Positions 51,778 through 60,580 of a DNA stretch of 64,000 nt are shown piece after piece. Position 1 is the stretch's first letter. Each line of letters opens with the position of its first letter. The stretch covers positions 1 to 64,000 of the forward strand of contig JAHDOI010000044.1 in NCBI GenBank assembly GCA_018434945.1. The letters are read 5' to 3'. Made by a program: the position numbers and the translations under genes. The stretch is from Selenomonadales bacterium. GTDB lineage: Bacteria; Bacillota; Negativicutes; Sporomusales; UBA7701. The notes below the pieces were generated by a model. The model did not search any database. It saw only the letters and a list, made by a program, of their open reading frames with translations, and had not been told where the DNA came from.

Positions 51778-52950
51778 CTACAATTTCAGCGGCAGCAGGG
51801 AAAAGAACCGGCACGCCATGATTATATCCTCGAGGGGACAATATTCGTTGGCCATATGCGCCGTCTTCTCGACCCCGGCGCCGAACCCGATCGTCGGGAT
51901 CCCCAGCTTGGCGGACGCGACCCCGTTTGTCGAGAAATCCCACTTATAAGGCTGCGGCTCCGCACCGAACACTTCCCGATACGCCGCGAAGCAGCCCTGC
52001 GCCAGGGGATGCTCCGCTCCGAGCTCCCAGTCCGGCAGATAAGAGTGCAGCACGATCTCCTCCCCGGTGTAGCTCTGGCCGACCGCGTCATAGATCTCCC
52101 AGTCGGCGTCGGCATCGCCGATCAGCCCGGTCATCTCCGCCCCGACCGCCTCCTCGGTCTCGTGCGGGCAGATGCGGCGGTCGACATACAGCGTGCAGCT
52201 CCCCGGCACGGCGTTAAGCGAGGCGGACACGCTTTCGATCCTCGTCAGAGCGATCGAAGGACGCTCCGGCGGCATGGCCATGTACTTCTTGCCCAGCTCC
52301 TCGATGCGCCGGATGATCGGGGCCGCCTTATAGACCGCGTTGTCGCCCTTTTCCGGGGCCGCCCCGTGAGCGGAAACGCCTCTCACATTGATCTTATAAA
52401 TCGCCCGTCCCAGATGCCCCATGGCGATATTCAGATGGCTCGGCTCGCAGATAACCACATAATCGGGCTTCAGCCCGTTGTCCACGATCGCGCGCTCAAG
52501 GCCCGCGCCGTCGAAATCCTCCTCCATGACCGAGCAGCAGATATAGATCGTCTTGCCCGCCGCCAGGCCGAGCTTCTTCATGATATGGCCGGCGTAAACG
52601 GTGGCCGCGAGCGACCCTTTCATGTCCGACGAGCCCCGGCCGTACAGTCTGCCGTCCTCGATGACGCCGCTGTACGGCCCATGCACCCACTCGCCGGCGT
52701 CGTTGACCGCCACATGATCCATATGGGAATCGTACAGCAGCTTCACCGGCCCGTTGCCGATAACACCGACGATATTGCCGACCTTATCGACGATAATATC
52801 GTCATAATCCAGCTTCGTCATCTCCTGTTTTATCCGTTCGACGAGCTCGGCCTCCCGCCCTGTCCTGCTCTTGATGCGGACAAGCTCGCTCGCGAACGAA
52901 ATCAGCTCGCCCTCCAAAGCGCTCACGGTTTCCTGCACCTGCCGGTTCAC
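51778..52950 (-). CDS. M20-family metallo-hydrolase (YgeY/ArgE/DapE type)
   Basis: The protein of about 390 residues has the metal motifs of M20 peptidases: SHMDHVAV, GRGSSDMKGSLAA, VMEEDFDGAG with the catalytic Glu pair, ICEPSHLNIAMGHLGRA, and a final His in EKTAHMANEYCPL. GTG 52950 gives the best ribosome-site spacing (AAAGGG, nine bases); ATG 52959 is possible. It is the first gene of a leftward operon divergent from the AraC regulator at 53116. The regulator palindrome at 53067-53097 lies between them. Confidence 0.85.
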   Translation of the reverse strand: MNRQVQETVSALEGELISFASELVRIKSRTGREAELVERIKQEMTKLDYDDIIVDKVGNIVGVIGNGPVKLLYDSHMDHVAVNDAGEWVHGPYSGVIEDGRLYGRGSSDMKGSLAATVYAGHIMKKLGLAAGKTIYICCSVMEEDFDGAGLERAIVDNGLKPDYVVICEPSHLNIAMGHLGRAIYKINVRGVSAHGAAPEKGDNAVYKAAPIIRRIEELGKKYMAMPPERPSIALTRIESVSASLNAVPGSCTLYVDRRICPHETEEAVGAEMTGLIGDADADWEIYDAVGQSYTGEEIVLHSYLPDWELGAEHPLAQGCFAAYREVFGAEPQPYKWDFSTNGVASAKLGIPTIGFGAGVEKTAHMANEYCPLEDIIMACRFFSLLPLKL

Positions 52951-53066
52951 GCACACCATCCCTTTCTTCCCGTTATCTCCCGTCCTCGCTGCCGGACGGG
53001 CATAGCTTGCGGCATTGAATATATCCCTGTTTAATATATAATTATATTGATATTTATTTATAATTC

Positions 53067-53097
53067 TATAACGATATTGACCGATAATATCGTTATA
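53067..53097. promoter_or_regulatory. Perfect 12-bp inverted repeat, AraC operator candidate
   Basis: TATAACGATATT (53067-53078) is mirrored exactly by AATATCGTTATA (53086-53097), with a 7-base spacer. It lies 19 bases before the AraC gene and 117 bases before the divergent M20 gene, in an AT-rich region. A role in controlling both is inferred. Confidence 0.7.
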
Positions 53098-53115
53098 TTG
53101 CTCGGGGAGGAGAAA

Positions 53116-54036
53116 ATGCAGATAACCGACATCCGCATCGACAAGAACAACCGCGAGACGACCCTGCACGGCAGCTACGCCTTCCCGGTGGCCGTGTACC
53201 TGGACCAGCTCGACAAAAACGTCCTCGGGTTCGTCAACTGGCACTGGCACGACGAAATCCAGCTCTCGCTCGTCACAAAAGGACAGGTCGAATTCCTCGT
53301 CAACCAGAATTCACACCTTCTTAAAGCAGGCCAGGGCATCTTCATCAACAGCGGCTGCCTGCACATGGCGCGCGCGGCTGCCGAGCCTGACAGCACCTAC
53401 ATCTGCATCAACGCCGACCCCAGACTGCTGTCCTTCTTCCCGGGCAGCGCCATCGAGCAGAAGTACATCAAGCCCTTTCTGAAGCTCCCCGGGTTCTCGT
53501 CCGCGGTTCTCGACCCGGGGACAGACTGGCAGCGGCTCATCCTGGCGAAGATCGGGGAAATACACGACCTCCATACCGGCAGGGCTTTCGGCTACGAACT
53601 CGACGCCGCCCTGGCGCTGGCTACCGTCTGGCGACAGCTGATCGCCCGGCAGGACGCAACGGTGCCGGCGGACGGGGCGGGCGAATACGCCGACCAGCAG
53701 CGGATAAAAGCGATAATCGCCTACATCAACGAACATTACATGGACAAACTCACCCTCGGGGAAATCGCATCCGCCGTCAATATCAGCAAAGGCGAGTGCT
53801 GCCGTTTCTTCCGGCGGGCCGTCAAATGCACCGTCTTCGAATATGTCATCAACTACCGCATCAACAGAAGCATCGCGCTGCTCAGGGAAACCGACCTCAC
53901 CGTGAGCCAGGTAGCCGACGCCACGGGCTTCGGCAGCGCGAGCTACTATATCGAATGCTTTAAAAAACAGGTCTCCTGCACCCCCAGGGAATACCGCAGC
54001 ACCCTCGCCGCCAGCCGGCGGGGCGCCGGCAAATAA
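53116..54036 (+). CDS. AraC family transcriptional regulator
   Basis: The 306-residue protein has an N-terminal cupin sensor (WHWHDEIQLSLVTKGQVEF, about residues 37-55) and a C-terminal AraC DNA-binding domain with two helix-turn-helices (LGEIASAVNISKGECCRFF and VSQVADATGFGSASYYIECF). ATG 53116 has GGGGAGG; an earlier frame start has no site and would include the operator. Divergent from the M20/PLP enzyme operon, which it probably activates in response to the substrate. Confidence 0.92.
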   Translation: MQITDIRIDKNNRETTLHGSYAFPVAVYLDQLDKNVLGFVNWHWHDEIQLSLVTKGQVEFLVNQNSHLLKAGQGIFINSGCLHMARAAAEPDSTYICINADPRLLSFFPGSAIEQKYIKPFLKLPGFSSAVLDPGTDWQRLILAKIGEIHDLHTGRAFGYELDAALALATVWRQLIARQDATVPADGAGEYADQQRIKAIIAYINEHYMDKLTLGEIASAVNISKGECCRFFRRAVKCTVFEYVINYRINRSIALLRETDLTVSQVADATGFGSASYYIECFKKQVSCTPREYRSTLAASRRGAGK

Positions 54037-54076
54037 AAGAGTAGCCGGACTAACGTAGTCCGGCTACTCTTTTTTC
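54037..54076 (+). terminator. Terminator of the AraC gene
   Basis: GAGTAGCCGGACT-AACGT-AGTCCGGCTACTC followed by TTTTTTC directly after the stop codon. Confidence 0.93.
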
Positions 54077-54094
54077 TTGTCCGTCAGGCCGGGG

Positions 54095-54310
54095 TCAGGT
54101 CCTCGCCGCGCGCCGTTTTCCGCCGCCGTTTCCCGGCGCCGCTAAACCCTCCGCGCCCGGCGGGAGCGGGTGATAGGACCATAAACAATAGCGTCCTTTC
54201 AGGTTGCCGCCGCAGCGGCACAGACTATCGCCCGCCAGGCGCGAGCAGTACCCGGCCAAACCCGCCGGCTCCCGCTTTCCCGCGCCGCACGTTTTCCCAT
54301 CCTCGCCCAT
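54095..54310 (-). CDS. Small Cys-rich protein, 71 residues
   Basis: The ATG at 54310 is preceded by GGGGGAGG at good spacing. The peptide has five cysteines, with CRCGG at its centre (YCSRLAGDSLCRCGG...YCLWSY), like a small metal-binding knuckle. The C-terminus is Gly/Arg-rich. It lies alone on the minus strand between the AraC terminator and the resB operon. It could be a small redox or metal protein. The compositional evidence is modest, and a fortuitous frame cannot be excluded. Confidence 0.45.
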   Translation of the reverse strand: MGEDGKTCGAGKREPAGLAGYCSRLAGDSLCRCGGNLKGRYCLWSYHPLPPGAEGLAAPGNGGGKRRAART

Positions 54311-54536
54311 GTCGCCATCCTCCCCCGCTATACGGCGGCTCCGCCGCCGCCCGCAGCGATGTTGCTGATTTCATTCTACAGCACCCGCCGCGAACGCGCA
54401 GTGACGCGAATCACAGCCGGACCGCCGCCGCCGCCCGCGGGAATCCAGGCGCGGCGGCCGGGAGGGATAATCTTCCGGACGTCGAAGCAGTTAATTATTA
54501 TAATATCCGCCGCAATACCGCATTAGGAGACCCCGC
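54311..54536. other. Promoter region of the cytochrome c operon
   Basis: No gene is seen. A TATAAT -10 element at 54499-54504 lies 33 bases before resB, preceded by an AT-rich stretch. No good -35 hexamer is visible, which would fit activator-dependent control, for example by an anaerobic regulator. Confidence 0.45.
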
Positions 54537-55868
54537 ATGAGGAACTTCCCCTTGAGCCGCGCCGTCAAAGCCTTCGCCACCATGAAAACGGGCCTTGCCC
54601 TGCTGGCGGTCATCATCGTCCTCGCCGTCGCCGGCACCCTCATCCCCCAGGAGCGCGACATCCACGCCGCCGGTCCCGTCCTCAGCTTCCTCTACCACAC
54701 CGTCGGGCTCGGCGACCTATATCACAGCTGGTGGTTCAGCTCGCTGCTGCTGCTGCTCTGCCTCAATGTCGCCGTCTGTTCGGCCGTCCGCCTGCCTGCC
54801 CTGTGGCGCGATACCTTCGCCCCTCCGGTCTGGCCGGACGCCATCGCCTGGCAGCGCGAATGCCCGCTCGCCGCTCCGCCCGCCGAAGCCGCCGCGCTAC
54901 TGAAAAAAAGCCTCTCCCAGGGAGGGTTCCGGGTTTGGGACATGGGCCAGGGCCGCATATACGCCCGCAAAGGCCGGGCGGCCCCCTGGGGAACCTTTCT
55001 CGTCCACGCCTCGATACTGCTCATCGCCCTCGGCGGTCTCTACGGCAGCCTGGCAGGCTTCCGGTACGCCGTCACCCTCGCGCCCGGCGAAACGGTCGCC
55101 ATCGGCACCGGCAGCCATCCCGGCGTAGGCCGGCCCTTCGAAATACGGCTGCGCGGCTTCACCACCGAACTCTACCCCGACGGGCGGGTATCGGACTGGA
55201 TAAGCAGCCTGTCGGTCGTCAGGGACGGGGCCGAGCTCGCCAGTCAGGACATAAAAGTCAACCACCCGCTGTCCTTCCAGGGCATCTCCTTCTACCAGGC
55301 CTCCTACACCACCCTTTACGATGCGGAGCGACGCAGGGAAGGGAAGCCGCAGGGGACCGTCCGTGCCGGCGAAAAACAGCCGATCATCCTCGACGAACAT
55401 CAGGGCATCGCCGTCATCCCGCTCAAATACCTGCCCGACTTCGACCCCCGGCAGCCGCACGTCAGCCGGTCGGCCGAACCGCTCAACCCTCACGTCATAT
55501 GCGCCCTCTACAGCGACGGCCGCCCTCTGGGCATGAACGCCTTCCCGCTCGGCAAACCGATCACCTTCCCCGGCTATGATACCGAGCTCATCTTCCGCGC
55601 CGTCATCCAGGCCTCGGGGCTGGACGTGAAATACGACCCCGGCCTGCCGCTCGTGTTCGCCGGCTTCGCCGTCATGAGCGCGGCCTTCTTCCTCAGCCTC
55701 TACCCGCGCCGCCGCGTAGTGTTTGCCGTAATAACCCCCGCCGGCGCTCAGTCGGCCGTCGCCATAGCCATCTTCGGAAAATCGCCGCTTTTGGCCGAAG
55801 AACTGGCGCGGCTGTGCGCAGCCCTCACATCCGCCGAAGATAAACAAACCCCCGAGGAGGCCAGGTAG
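54537..55868 (+). CDS. resB: Cytochrome c biogenesis protein ResB (Ccs1)
   Basis: The 443-residue membrane protein has a ResB N-terminal segment (two membrane helices, then WWFSSLLLLLCLNVAVC), a large extracytoplasmic domain (about 160-370) and a last membrane helix near 380-400. With CcsA it delivers haem to apocytochromes in system II. The next gene overlaps its stop by one base. Its cargo is obviously the multihaem NrfH and NrfA encoded just downstream. Confidence 0.93.
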   Translation: MRNFPLSRAVKAFATMKTGLALLAVIIVLAVAGTLIPQERDIHAAGPVLSFLYHTVGLGDLYHSWWFSSLLLLLCLNVAVCSAVRLPALWRDTFAPPVWPDAIAWQRECPLAAPPAEAAALLKKSLSQGGFRVWDMGQGRIYARKGRAAPWGTFLVHASILLIALGGLYGSLAGFRYAVTLAPGETVAIGTGSHPGVGRPFEIRLRGFTTELYPDGRVSDWISSLSVVRDGAELASQDIKVNHPLSFQGISFYQASYTTLYDAERRREGKPQGTVRAGEKQPIILDEHQGIAVIPLKYLPDFDPRQPHVSRSAEPLNPHVICALYSDGRPLGMNAFPLGKPITFPGYDTELIFRAVIQASGLDVKYDPGLPLVFAGFAVMSAAFFLSLYPRRRVVFAVITPAGAQSAVAIAIFGKSPLLAEELARLCAALTSAEDKQTPEEAR

Positions 55869-56695
55869 TGCCCAACTACGAAATACCGGTCATCGTCACG
55901 GCATTTTTCCTCTATTTTCTCGCCGCCATCTGTTACATCAGCCACCTCGTATACCTACGCCCGGTCCTGGCGCGCCTCGGCCGTCTGGCCGCGGCCGCCG
56001 GCCTCGCCGCCAACATAGCCGCGGCGGTGCTCAGAACACTCGCCTCCGGCCAGGCCCCCTTCGCCAATATGTACGAATTCGGCATCGTCATGGTGGCCGT
56101 CACCGTCGGCGCCTACCTATGGGTCGACCTTAAGCTCGGCCAGGCGGCCCTGGGCGCCTTTGCCCTTCCCGTGGCCTTCCTGTTCACCGGCGTGTTCGTC
56201 CTCTTCTACCAGGACGCCAAGCCGCTCATGCCAGCCCTCAAGAGCAACTGGCTGCTCGCCCATGTCGCCACGGCCGTCATTGCCTACGGGGCGCTGACCT
56301 TCTCCTTCGCGGTCGCCCTCCTCTACCGCTGGCGGTCCCGCCTCGGAGCCGGCGGCGGCGATCCCGCCCTCCTCGCCCTTCTTCCCGGACTCCCCGTCCT
56401 CGAAGAAATGCTTACCCGGGCAATCCTCCTGGCCATGCCCTTCCTCACCCTGCTCATCATCACCGGCGCGGTGTGGGCCGAGTACGCCTGGGGCTCCTAC
56501 TGGCGGTGGGACCCGAAAGAAACCTGGTCGCTCATCACCTGGCTCGTCTACGCCGTCTACCTCCATGGCCGCGCCGTCTACGCCTGGCAGGGCAAAACCG
56601 CGGCCAACTGGGCCATCGCCGGCTTCCTCGTCGTGGTCTTCACCTTCATCGGCGTAAACATACTGTTACCGGGACTGCACAGCTACGCTCTATAA
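55868..56695 (+). CDS. ccsA: Cytochrome c biogenesis protein CcsA (ResC)
   Basis: The 275-residue membrane protein has about eight helices and the haem-handling WWD-like motif in WAEYAWGSYWRWDPKETWSL (about 203-222), with conserved His residues in flanking loops (SHLVYLRPV near 27, LAHVATAVIAYG near 135). It starts at GTG 55868, overlapping the ResB stop. It is partner of ResB and the second gene of the four-gene cytochrome operon. Confidence 0.95.
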   Translation: MPNYEIPVIVTAFFLYFLAAICYISHLVYLRPVLARLGRLAAAAGLAANIAAAVLRTLASGQAPFANMYEFGIVMVAVTVGAYLWVDLKLGQAALGAFALPVAFLFTGVFVLFYQDAKPLMPALKSNWLLAHVATAVIAYGALTFSFAVALLYRWRSRLGAGGGDPALLALLPGLPVLEEMLTRAILLAMPFLTLLIITGAVWAEYAWGSYWRWDPKETWSLITWLVYAVYLHGRAVYAWQGKTAANWAIAGFLVVVFTFIGVNILLPGLHSYAL

Positions 56696-56736
56696 ATCAC
56701 GATCGCACTATTCTTAACGAGAGGGGGAAGGAAGTT

Positions 56737-57225
56737 TTGCAGCCTTCACCGGCGCCGGACAGGAAAGCGCTCAAGTACGGCATCGCAGGCGCCGTGGCCA
56801 TGCTGGCCGTAGCCCTGATGATGAGCGCCAGCCTCGCTTACGTCGACCAACCCCAATTCTGCGGCAGCTGCCACTCCATGCGCGAGGTATACGGCACATT
56901 CGCCGCGTCCACCCACAAGCAATTCGTCTGCGGCGACTGTCACCTGCCCCAGCAGAATTTCGCCGTCAAACTGTCGGCCAAAACCAGGAGCGGCATCAGC
57001 CATGTCTACCACGAAACCCTCCAGGATTATCCCCAGCCGCTGACCGTCTCCGCGGAGGGCAAGACCATCCTCGCCGACAACTGCCGCCGTTGCCACGCCA
57101 GCACGATCGAGAACACCCCCATGGCCGCGGCCGGCACAAGCTGCACAGCCTGCCACCGCGCCCTCGTGCACGACGAACTCAACCTCGGCAAGAAACTAGG
57201 GAAGGGGGGTCTCGTTCTTGAATAA
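56737..57225 (+). CDS. nrfH: Cytochrome c nitrite reductase small subunit NrfH
   Basis: The 162-residue protein has an N-terminal membrane anchor (residues about 12-35) and four haem c motifs: CGSCH, CGDCH, CRRCH and CTACH. It belongs to the NapC/NirT/NrfH family and takes electrons from menaquinol to NrfA. The start is TTG 56737 behind GGGGGAAGG. It lies 41 bases after ccsA and overlaps nrfA by 8 bases. Confidence 0.95.
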   Translation: MQPSPAPDRKALKYGIAGAVAMLAVALMMSASLAYVDQPQFCGSCHSMREVYGTFAASTHKQFVCGDCHLPQQNFAVKLSAKTRSGISHVYHETLQDYPQPLTVSAEGKTILADNCRRCHASTIENTPMAAAGTSCTACHRALVHDELNLGKKLGKGGLVLE

Positions 57226-58504
57226 CAGCCAAAAAATCCTCGCGGCGACAGCCATCCTGCTGCTATGCTTCTTCGGCGTCGTCATCTTCCGCGTCTGGGG
57301 CGTCCAGCCGGTGGCCGCCATAAAAACCGTAGCTGTCGCCAAAGGGGAATACGACCCGGCCGTCTGGGGAAAATCCTACCCGCTGGAATACGCCAGCTTC
57401 CAGAAGAACAAGGAAATGAAGCCGTCCCCCACCGGCTACGGCGGCAGCGTCCTCGTCCAGAAATGGGATATGCAGCCTGAGCTCAAGACCAACTTCGCCG
57501 GCTACGGCTTCAGCCTTGACTACAAGGAAGACCGGGGCCACGTATACGCCCTCATCGACCAGCTCGAATCCAAACGGGTCAACGCCCAGACTGTGGGCAC
57601 CTGCATAACCTGCAAGACCCCCTACATCGAGAAACTGTTCGCCGAACAGGGCTGGAACTATACCCGCACGCCCCTGCTGCCCATCATCGAACAGGCCAAG
57701 CACCCGGTCAGCTGCGCCAGCTGCCACGACCCGGCGACCATGAACCTCAGGGTCGTCAACCCCGCCTTCAAAGAAGCCATGGCCCGCCTGGGCACAGACC
57801 TCACGAAAGCCACGCGCGAGGAAATGCGTTCCTACGTCTGCGGCCAGTGCCATGCCGAATACTACTTCGAGCCCGGCACCAACCGCCTCGTCTTCCCGTG
57901 GGACAAAGGCTTCACCCCGCAGGCCATGTACGAATACTACGCCACCAAACCCAACGGGTTCGAGAAAGACTGGGTCCACGCCGTCTCCGGCGCCCCCATC
58001 CTCAAAGGCCAGCATCCCGACTTCGAAGAATGGAAAAACGGCACCCATGGCAAATCCGGCGTCTCCTGCGCCGACTGCCACATGCCGTACGTCCTCCAGG
58101 GGGGCCAGAAATACACCTCCCACCACATGACCAGCCCGCTGCACAATATCAAAGAATCCTGCCTCACCTGCCACCGCGGCCAGAACGAAGCCTGGGCGCT
58201 CGACCAGGTAAGGACGAAACAGGACGCCGTCTTCCAGATGCAGCACGCCGCCGGGCAGAAAATCGCTCAGGCCCATGAAATCATCAGGAAAGCCGCCGAC
58301 GCACCGGGAGCCGACCCCGCCATGCTCGCCCAGGCCCGCGAACACGTGCGCAAAGCCCAGTGGTACTGGGACTACGTGGCTGCCGCCAACTCCATGGGCT
58401 TCCACAACTCCGTCCAGGAGCTCCAGACCCTCGGCCAGGCCTCAGACCTGGCCTGGCAGGCCATCCAGGCCGCCAACCAAGCCGCGGGCCGCAACCTGCT
58501 TTAG
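57218..58504 (+). CDS. nrfA: Pentahaem cytochrome c nitrite reductase NrfA
   Basis: The 428-residue exported protein has a signal/anchor sequence (about 5-25) and five haem motifs. The first is CITCK, the special CxxCK site of the catalytic haem; the others are CASCH, CGQCH, CADCH and CLTCH. It reduces nitrite to ammonium at the outer face of the membrane with six electrons from NrfH. The start is TTG 57218 inside the end of nrfH, with GGGGGG upstream. Terminator at 58527. Confidence 0.96.
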   Translation: MNNSQKILAATAILLLCFFGVVIFRVWGVQPVAAIKTVAVAKGEYDPAVWGKSYPLEYASFQKNKEMKPSPTGYGGSVLVQKWDMQPELKTNFAGYGFSLDYKEDRGHVYALIDQLESKRVNAQTVGTCITCKTPYIEKLFAEQGWNYTRTPLLPIIEQAKHPVSCASCHDPATMNLRVVNPAFKEAMARLGTDLTKATREEMRSYVCGQCHAEYYFEPGTNRLVFPWDKGFTPQAMYEYYATKPNGFEKDWVHAVSGAPILKGQHPDFEEWKNGTHGKSGVSCADCHMPYVLQGGQKYTSHHMTSPLHNIKESCLTCHRGQNEAWALDQVRTKQDAVFQMQHAAGQKIAQAHEIIRKAADAPGADPAMLAQAREHVRKAQWYWDYVAAANSMGFHNSVQELQTLGQASDLAWQAIQAANQAAGRNLL

Positions 58505-58526
58505 TTGCGGAAAATAACCACAGACA

Positions 58527-58563
58527 AAAGGCTGGCCTTCACAACGACGGCCAGCCTTTTATT
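58527..58563 (+). terminator. Terminator of the resB-ccsA-nrfHA operon
   Basis: AAAGGCTGGCC and GGCCAGCCTTT pair around an 11-base loop, followed by TATTG; 22 bases after nrfA. Confidence 0.88.
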
Positions 58564-58591
58564 GCCCTCACCGCTGATTAAGCGCCCCGCA

Positions 58592-60370
58592 TCAGTCGCC
58601 CTTAAACCTGACCACGAACTCCGTACCGTCCGCGCCTGTCGAAAAATCGATGATCGCGCCGTGCCGGGCGGCGATACTGTAGCAGACCGACAAACCCAGC
58701 CCGGTGCCTTTTTCTTTCGTGGTCATAAACGGAGTGCCGATCTTCGCGATCAAATTTTCGGGGATCCCCTCGCCCTCGTCGCGGACTGACAAAACGACGT
58801 CGTTGCCGTCCCTTGCCGTCGCGATCGTAAGGCACCCCTTCCCGGTCATAGCCTCCAGTCCGTTGCGCACCAGATTAATGAGCAGCTGCCTGAACTCGCT
58901 TTCGTCCAGGCGGCTGTCCGGCAGACCGGGCGCCAGATCGAGAACAATCGTCTTCTCCCCCGCCGCCGCGTCCACCTCGAGCAGCGGATAAATAGCGGCT
59001 ATTATCGTATTTATATTCTTCCGTTCCATCTTGACGGCTTTATTCTTCGCGAGGGAAAGAAATCCGGAGATGATTTCGTTTGTCCTGTCAAGCTCGGCGA
59101 TCAGCACCTGAAACATCCCGCACTGGCTCTTGAACTGCTCCTTGCCGGAGAGGAACTGCAGATAGCCGCGGACAGTCGTCAGCGGATTTCTCACCTCATG
59201 GCCGATACTCGCCGCCATCTCGCCGATCAGGTTCAGGCTGTCCAGGCGCTGAACCTCCCGCTGCGCCCGGTAAAGTTCGGTCTGATCGCGGATAATTACC
59301 AGGGCCTGGTCCTTGTTGATCGTCGCCGTACGGATCTCCAGCGAACATACCGAATCGTCGGTCTGGCCGGCATAATTCGCCATCTTGGTCTTCCCCAGCA
59401 GCAGCGACGAAAGGACCAGCTCCCTGACCAGCTCCGCCAGTGGGGCAGGCAGCATATCGCCGACCGTTTCATAGGCCCCCGCCGTCGACAGGTACCCGGC
59501 GAAGTGCTCGGGGACCCGGTAATCGAACAATCTCCCCGCCGCGTCCACCCGCAGCAGCATATCCGGCAGGGCGTTCAGCGTCGCCTTCTGGCGCTCCTCG
59601 CTTTCCCGCAGGGCATTTTCCGCCACAACCCGTTCGGTGATATCCTGATTGCCCCCGAAAATCTTCTCCATGTTGCCGTCGGCACCACGGTTCATCGCTC
59701 CCCGCCACACCCTTATCGTACGGACCGCACCGTCCCGGCGGACGATGCGGTGCTCGAAGATGCTGGGGCCCTGGCTGGCCGAGTCCGCTATCACTTCCCG
59801 CACCATCGGCATATCCGCCGGATGGACAAACTCCCTGACATAGGTTTCCGGGCTCATAAAGCGGCCTTCCCTGGCCACCGTCGTCCCGTAGACGGCGTAA
59901 AACTCGTCGCTGAACTGAAAAAGCCCTCTTTGATAATCGTATTCCCACGGCCCCAGCTGGGCCAGCTGCGCAGCCACCGAGAGCTGCTCGCGGCTGGAGC
60001 GGAGTTCCTCCTCCATCAGCTTGTACCCGGTAATATCCTGGTTGACCCCGAAGGTCCTCTCGATAGCGTTGACGCGGTCCAGGTTCACGATCGCCCATAC
60101 CCTTACGGTGCGCACCGCCCCGTCCCGGCGGACGATGCGGTGCTCGCAGACATTAGGCCGCTGACCTCTGCTCGCCATAGCGAATATTTCCCGTACCAGC
60201 GGCACATCATCAGGGTAGACGAATTCCCTGATATAGGCCTCCGGTTTCATGAAGCGCCCCTCCTGCGCCACGGACGTGCCGTAGATGGCGTAAAAATCGT
60301 CGTTGAACTCGAAAAGATCGACGTCGGTCCGGTACTCCCACGGCCCGAGCTGGGTCCTTTCCGGTACCAT
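58592..60370 (-). CDS. PAS sensor histidine kinase, KinE-like, probably N-terminally shortened
   Basis: The 592-residue frame from ATG 60370 holds two very similar PAS domains (each with the GPWEY...EGRFM...REFV pattern), a third PAS region, HisKA (MAASIGHEVRNPLTTVRGYLQ) and HATPase (LLINLVRNGLEAM, DEGEGIP, GTGLGLS). No membrane segments. It resembles the sporulation and phosphorelay kinases of Firmicutes. The ATG has no clear ribosome site and starts abruptly at a PAS domain. The same frame continues upstream as coding-like sequence to an in-frame TGA at 60488, and beyond that to a strong ribosome site. The intact ancestor was therefore probably longer. Confidence 0.85.
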   Translation of the reverse strand: MVPERTQLGPWEYRTDVDLFEFNDDFYAIYGTSVAQEGRFMKPEAYIREFVYPDDVPLVREIFAMASRGQRPNVCEHRIVRRDGAVRTVRVWAIVNLDRVNAIERTFGVNQDITGYKLMEEELRSSREQLSVAAQLAQLGPWEYDYQRGLFQFSDEFYAVYGTTVAREGRFMSPETYVREFVHPADMPMVREVIADSASQGPSIFEHRIVRRDGAVRTIRVWRGAMNRGADGNMEKIFGGNQDITERVVAENALRESEERQKATLNALPDMLLRVDAAGRLFDYRVPEHFAGYLSTAGAYETVGDMLPAPLAELVRELVLSSLLLGKTKMANYAGQTDDSVCSLEIRTATINKDQALVIIRDQTELYRAQREVQRLDSLNLIGEMAASIGHEVRNPLTTVRGYLQFLSGKEQFKSQCGMFQVLIAELDRTNEIISGFLSLAKNKAVKMERKNINTIIAAIYPLLEVDAAAGEKTIVLDLAPGLPDSRLDESEFRQLLINLVRNGLEAMTGKGCLTIATARDGNDVVLSVRDEGEGIPENLIAKIGTPFMTTKEKGTGLGLSVCYSIAARHGAIIDFSTGADGTEFVVRFKGD

Positions 60371-60487
60371 ATGGGCGACGCCCCGCTCACCGGGAGCGGC
60401 GGGCGTCCCGCCGCGATCAGTCCCGCCAGGGCCTTCCCCCGCCAGCGTCAGCAGCAGTCCCTTATAACAGCGCAGCGCCTCGTCGGC

Positions 60488-60580
60488 TCATATCGCCCTT
60501 ATCTCCTCGTCATTCATCCCGGCGGCGATATCGCGAAGCTTGCCGATGGTTTCCCGCAGGGCCTTAAGCCTGAGATGCAA
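60488..60580 (-). pseudogene. Spo0E-like N-terminal segment cut by in-frame TGA
   Basis: TTG 60580 follows GGAGGAGGG at ideal spacing and opens a 30-residue peptide (LRLKALRETIGKLRDIAAGM, then NDEEIRAI). It ends in a TGA that is in frame with the histidine kinase. After the stop the frame continues ADEALRCYKGLLLTLAGEG. Read through, the segment matches the Spo0E-type pattern (LR..I..L...., then L/I S..ELD....Y). A single TCA-to-TGA change could explain the stop. It may be a broken kinase N-terminus or a short separate gene. Confidence 0.4.

Noticed and set aside
54095-54310. CDGSH-type iron-sulfur protein for the 71-residue Cys-rich frame
   Set aside because: The spacing CRCGG...C does not give the CXCX2(S/T)X3PXCDXXH pattern, so it is listed only as a small Cys-rich protein.
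60440-60490. Selenocysteine insertion at the in-frame TGA of the kinase
   Set aside because: No hairpin with a bacterial SECIS-like apical loop was found directly after the TGA, and no selenoprotein family matches. A nonsense change is simpler.
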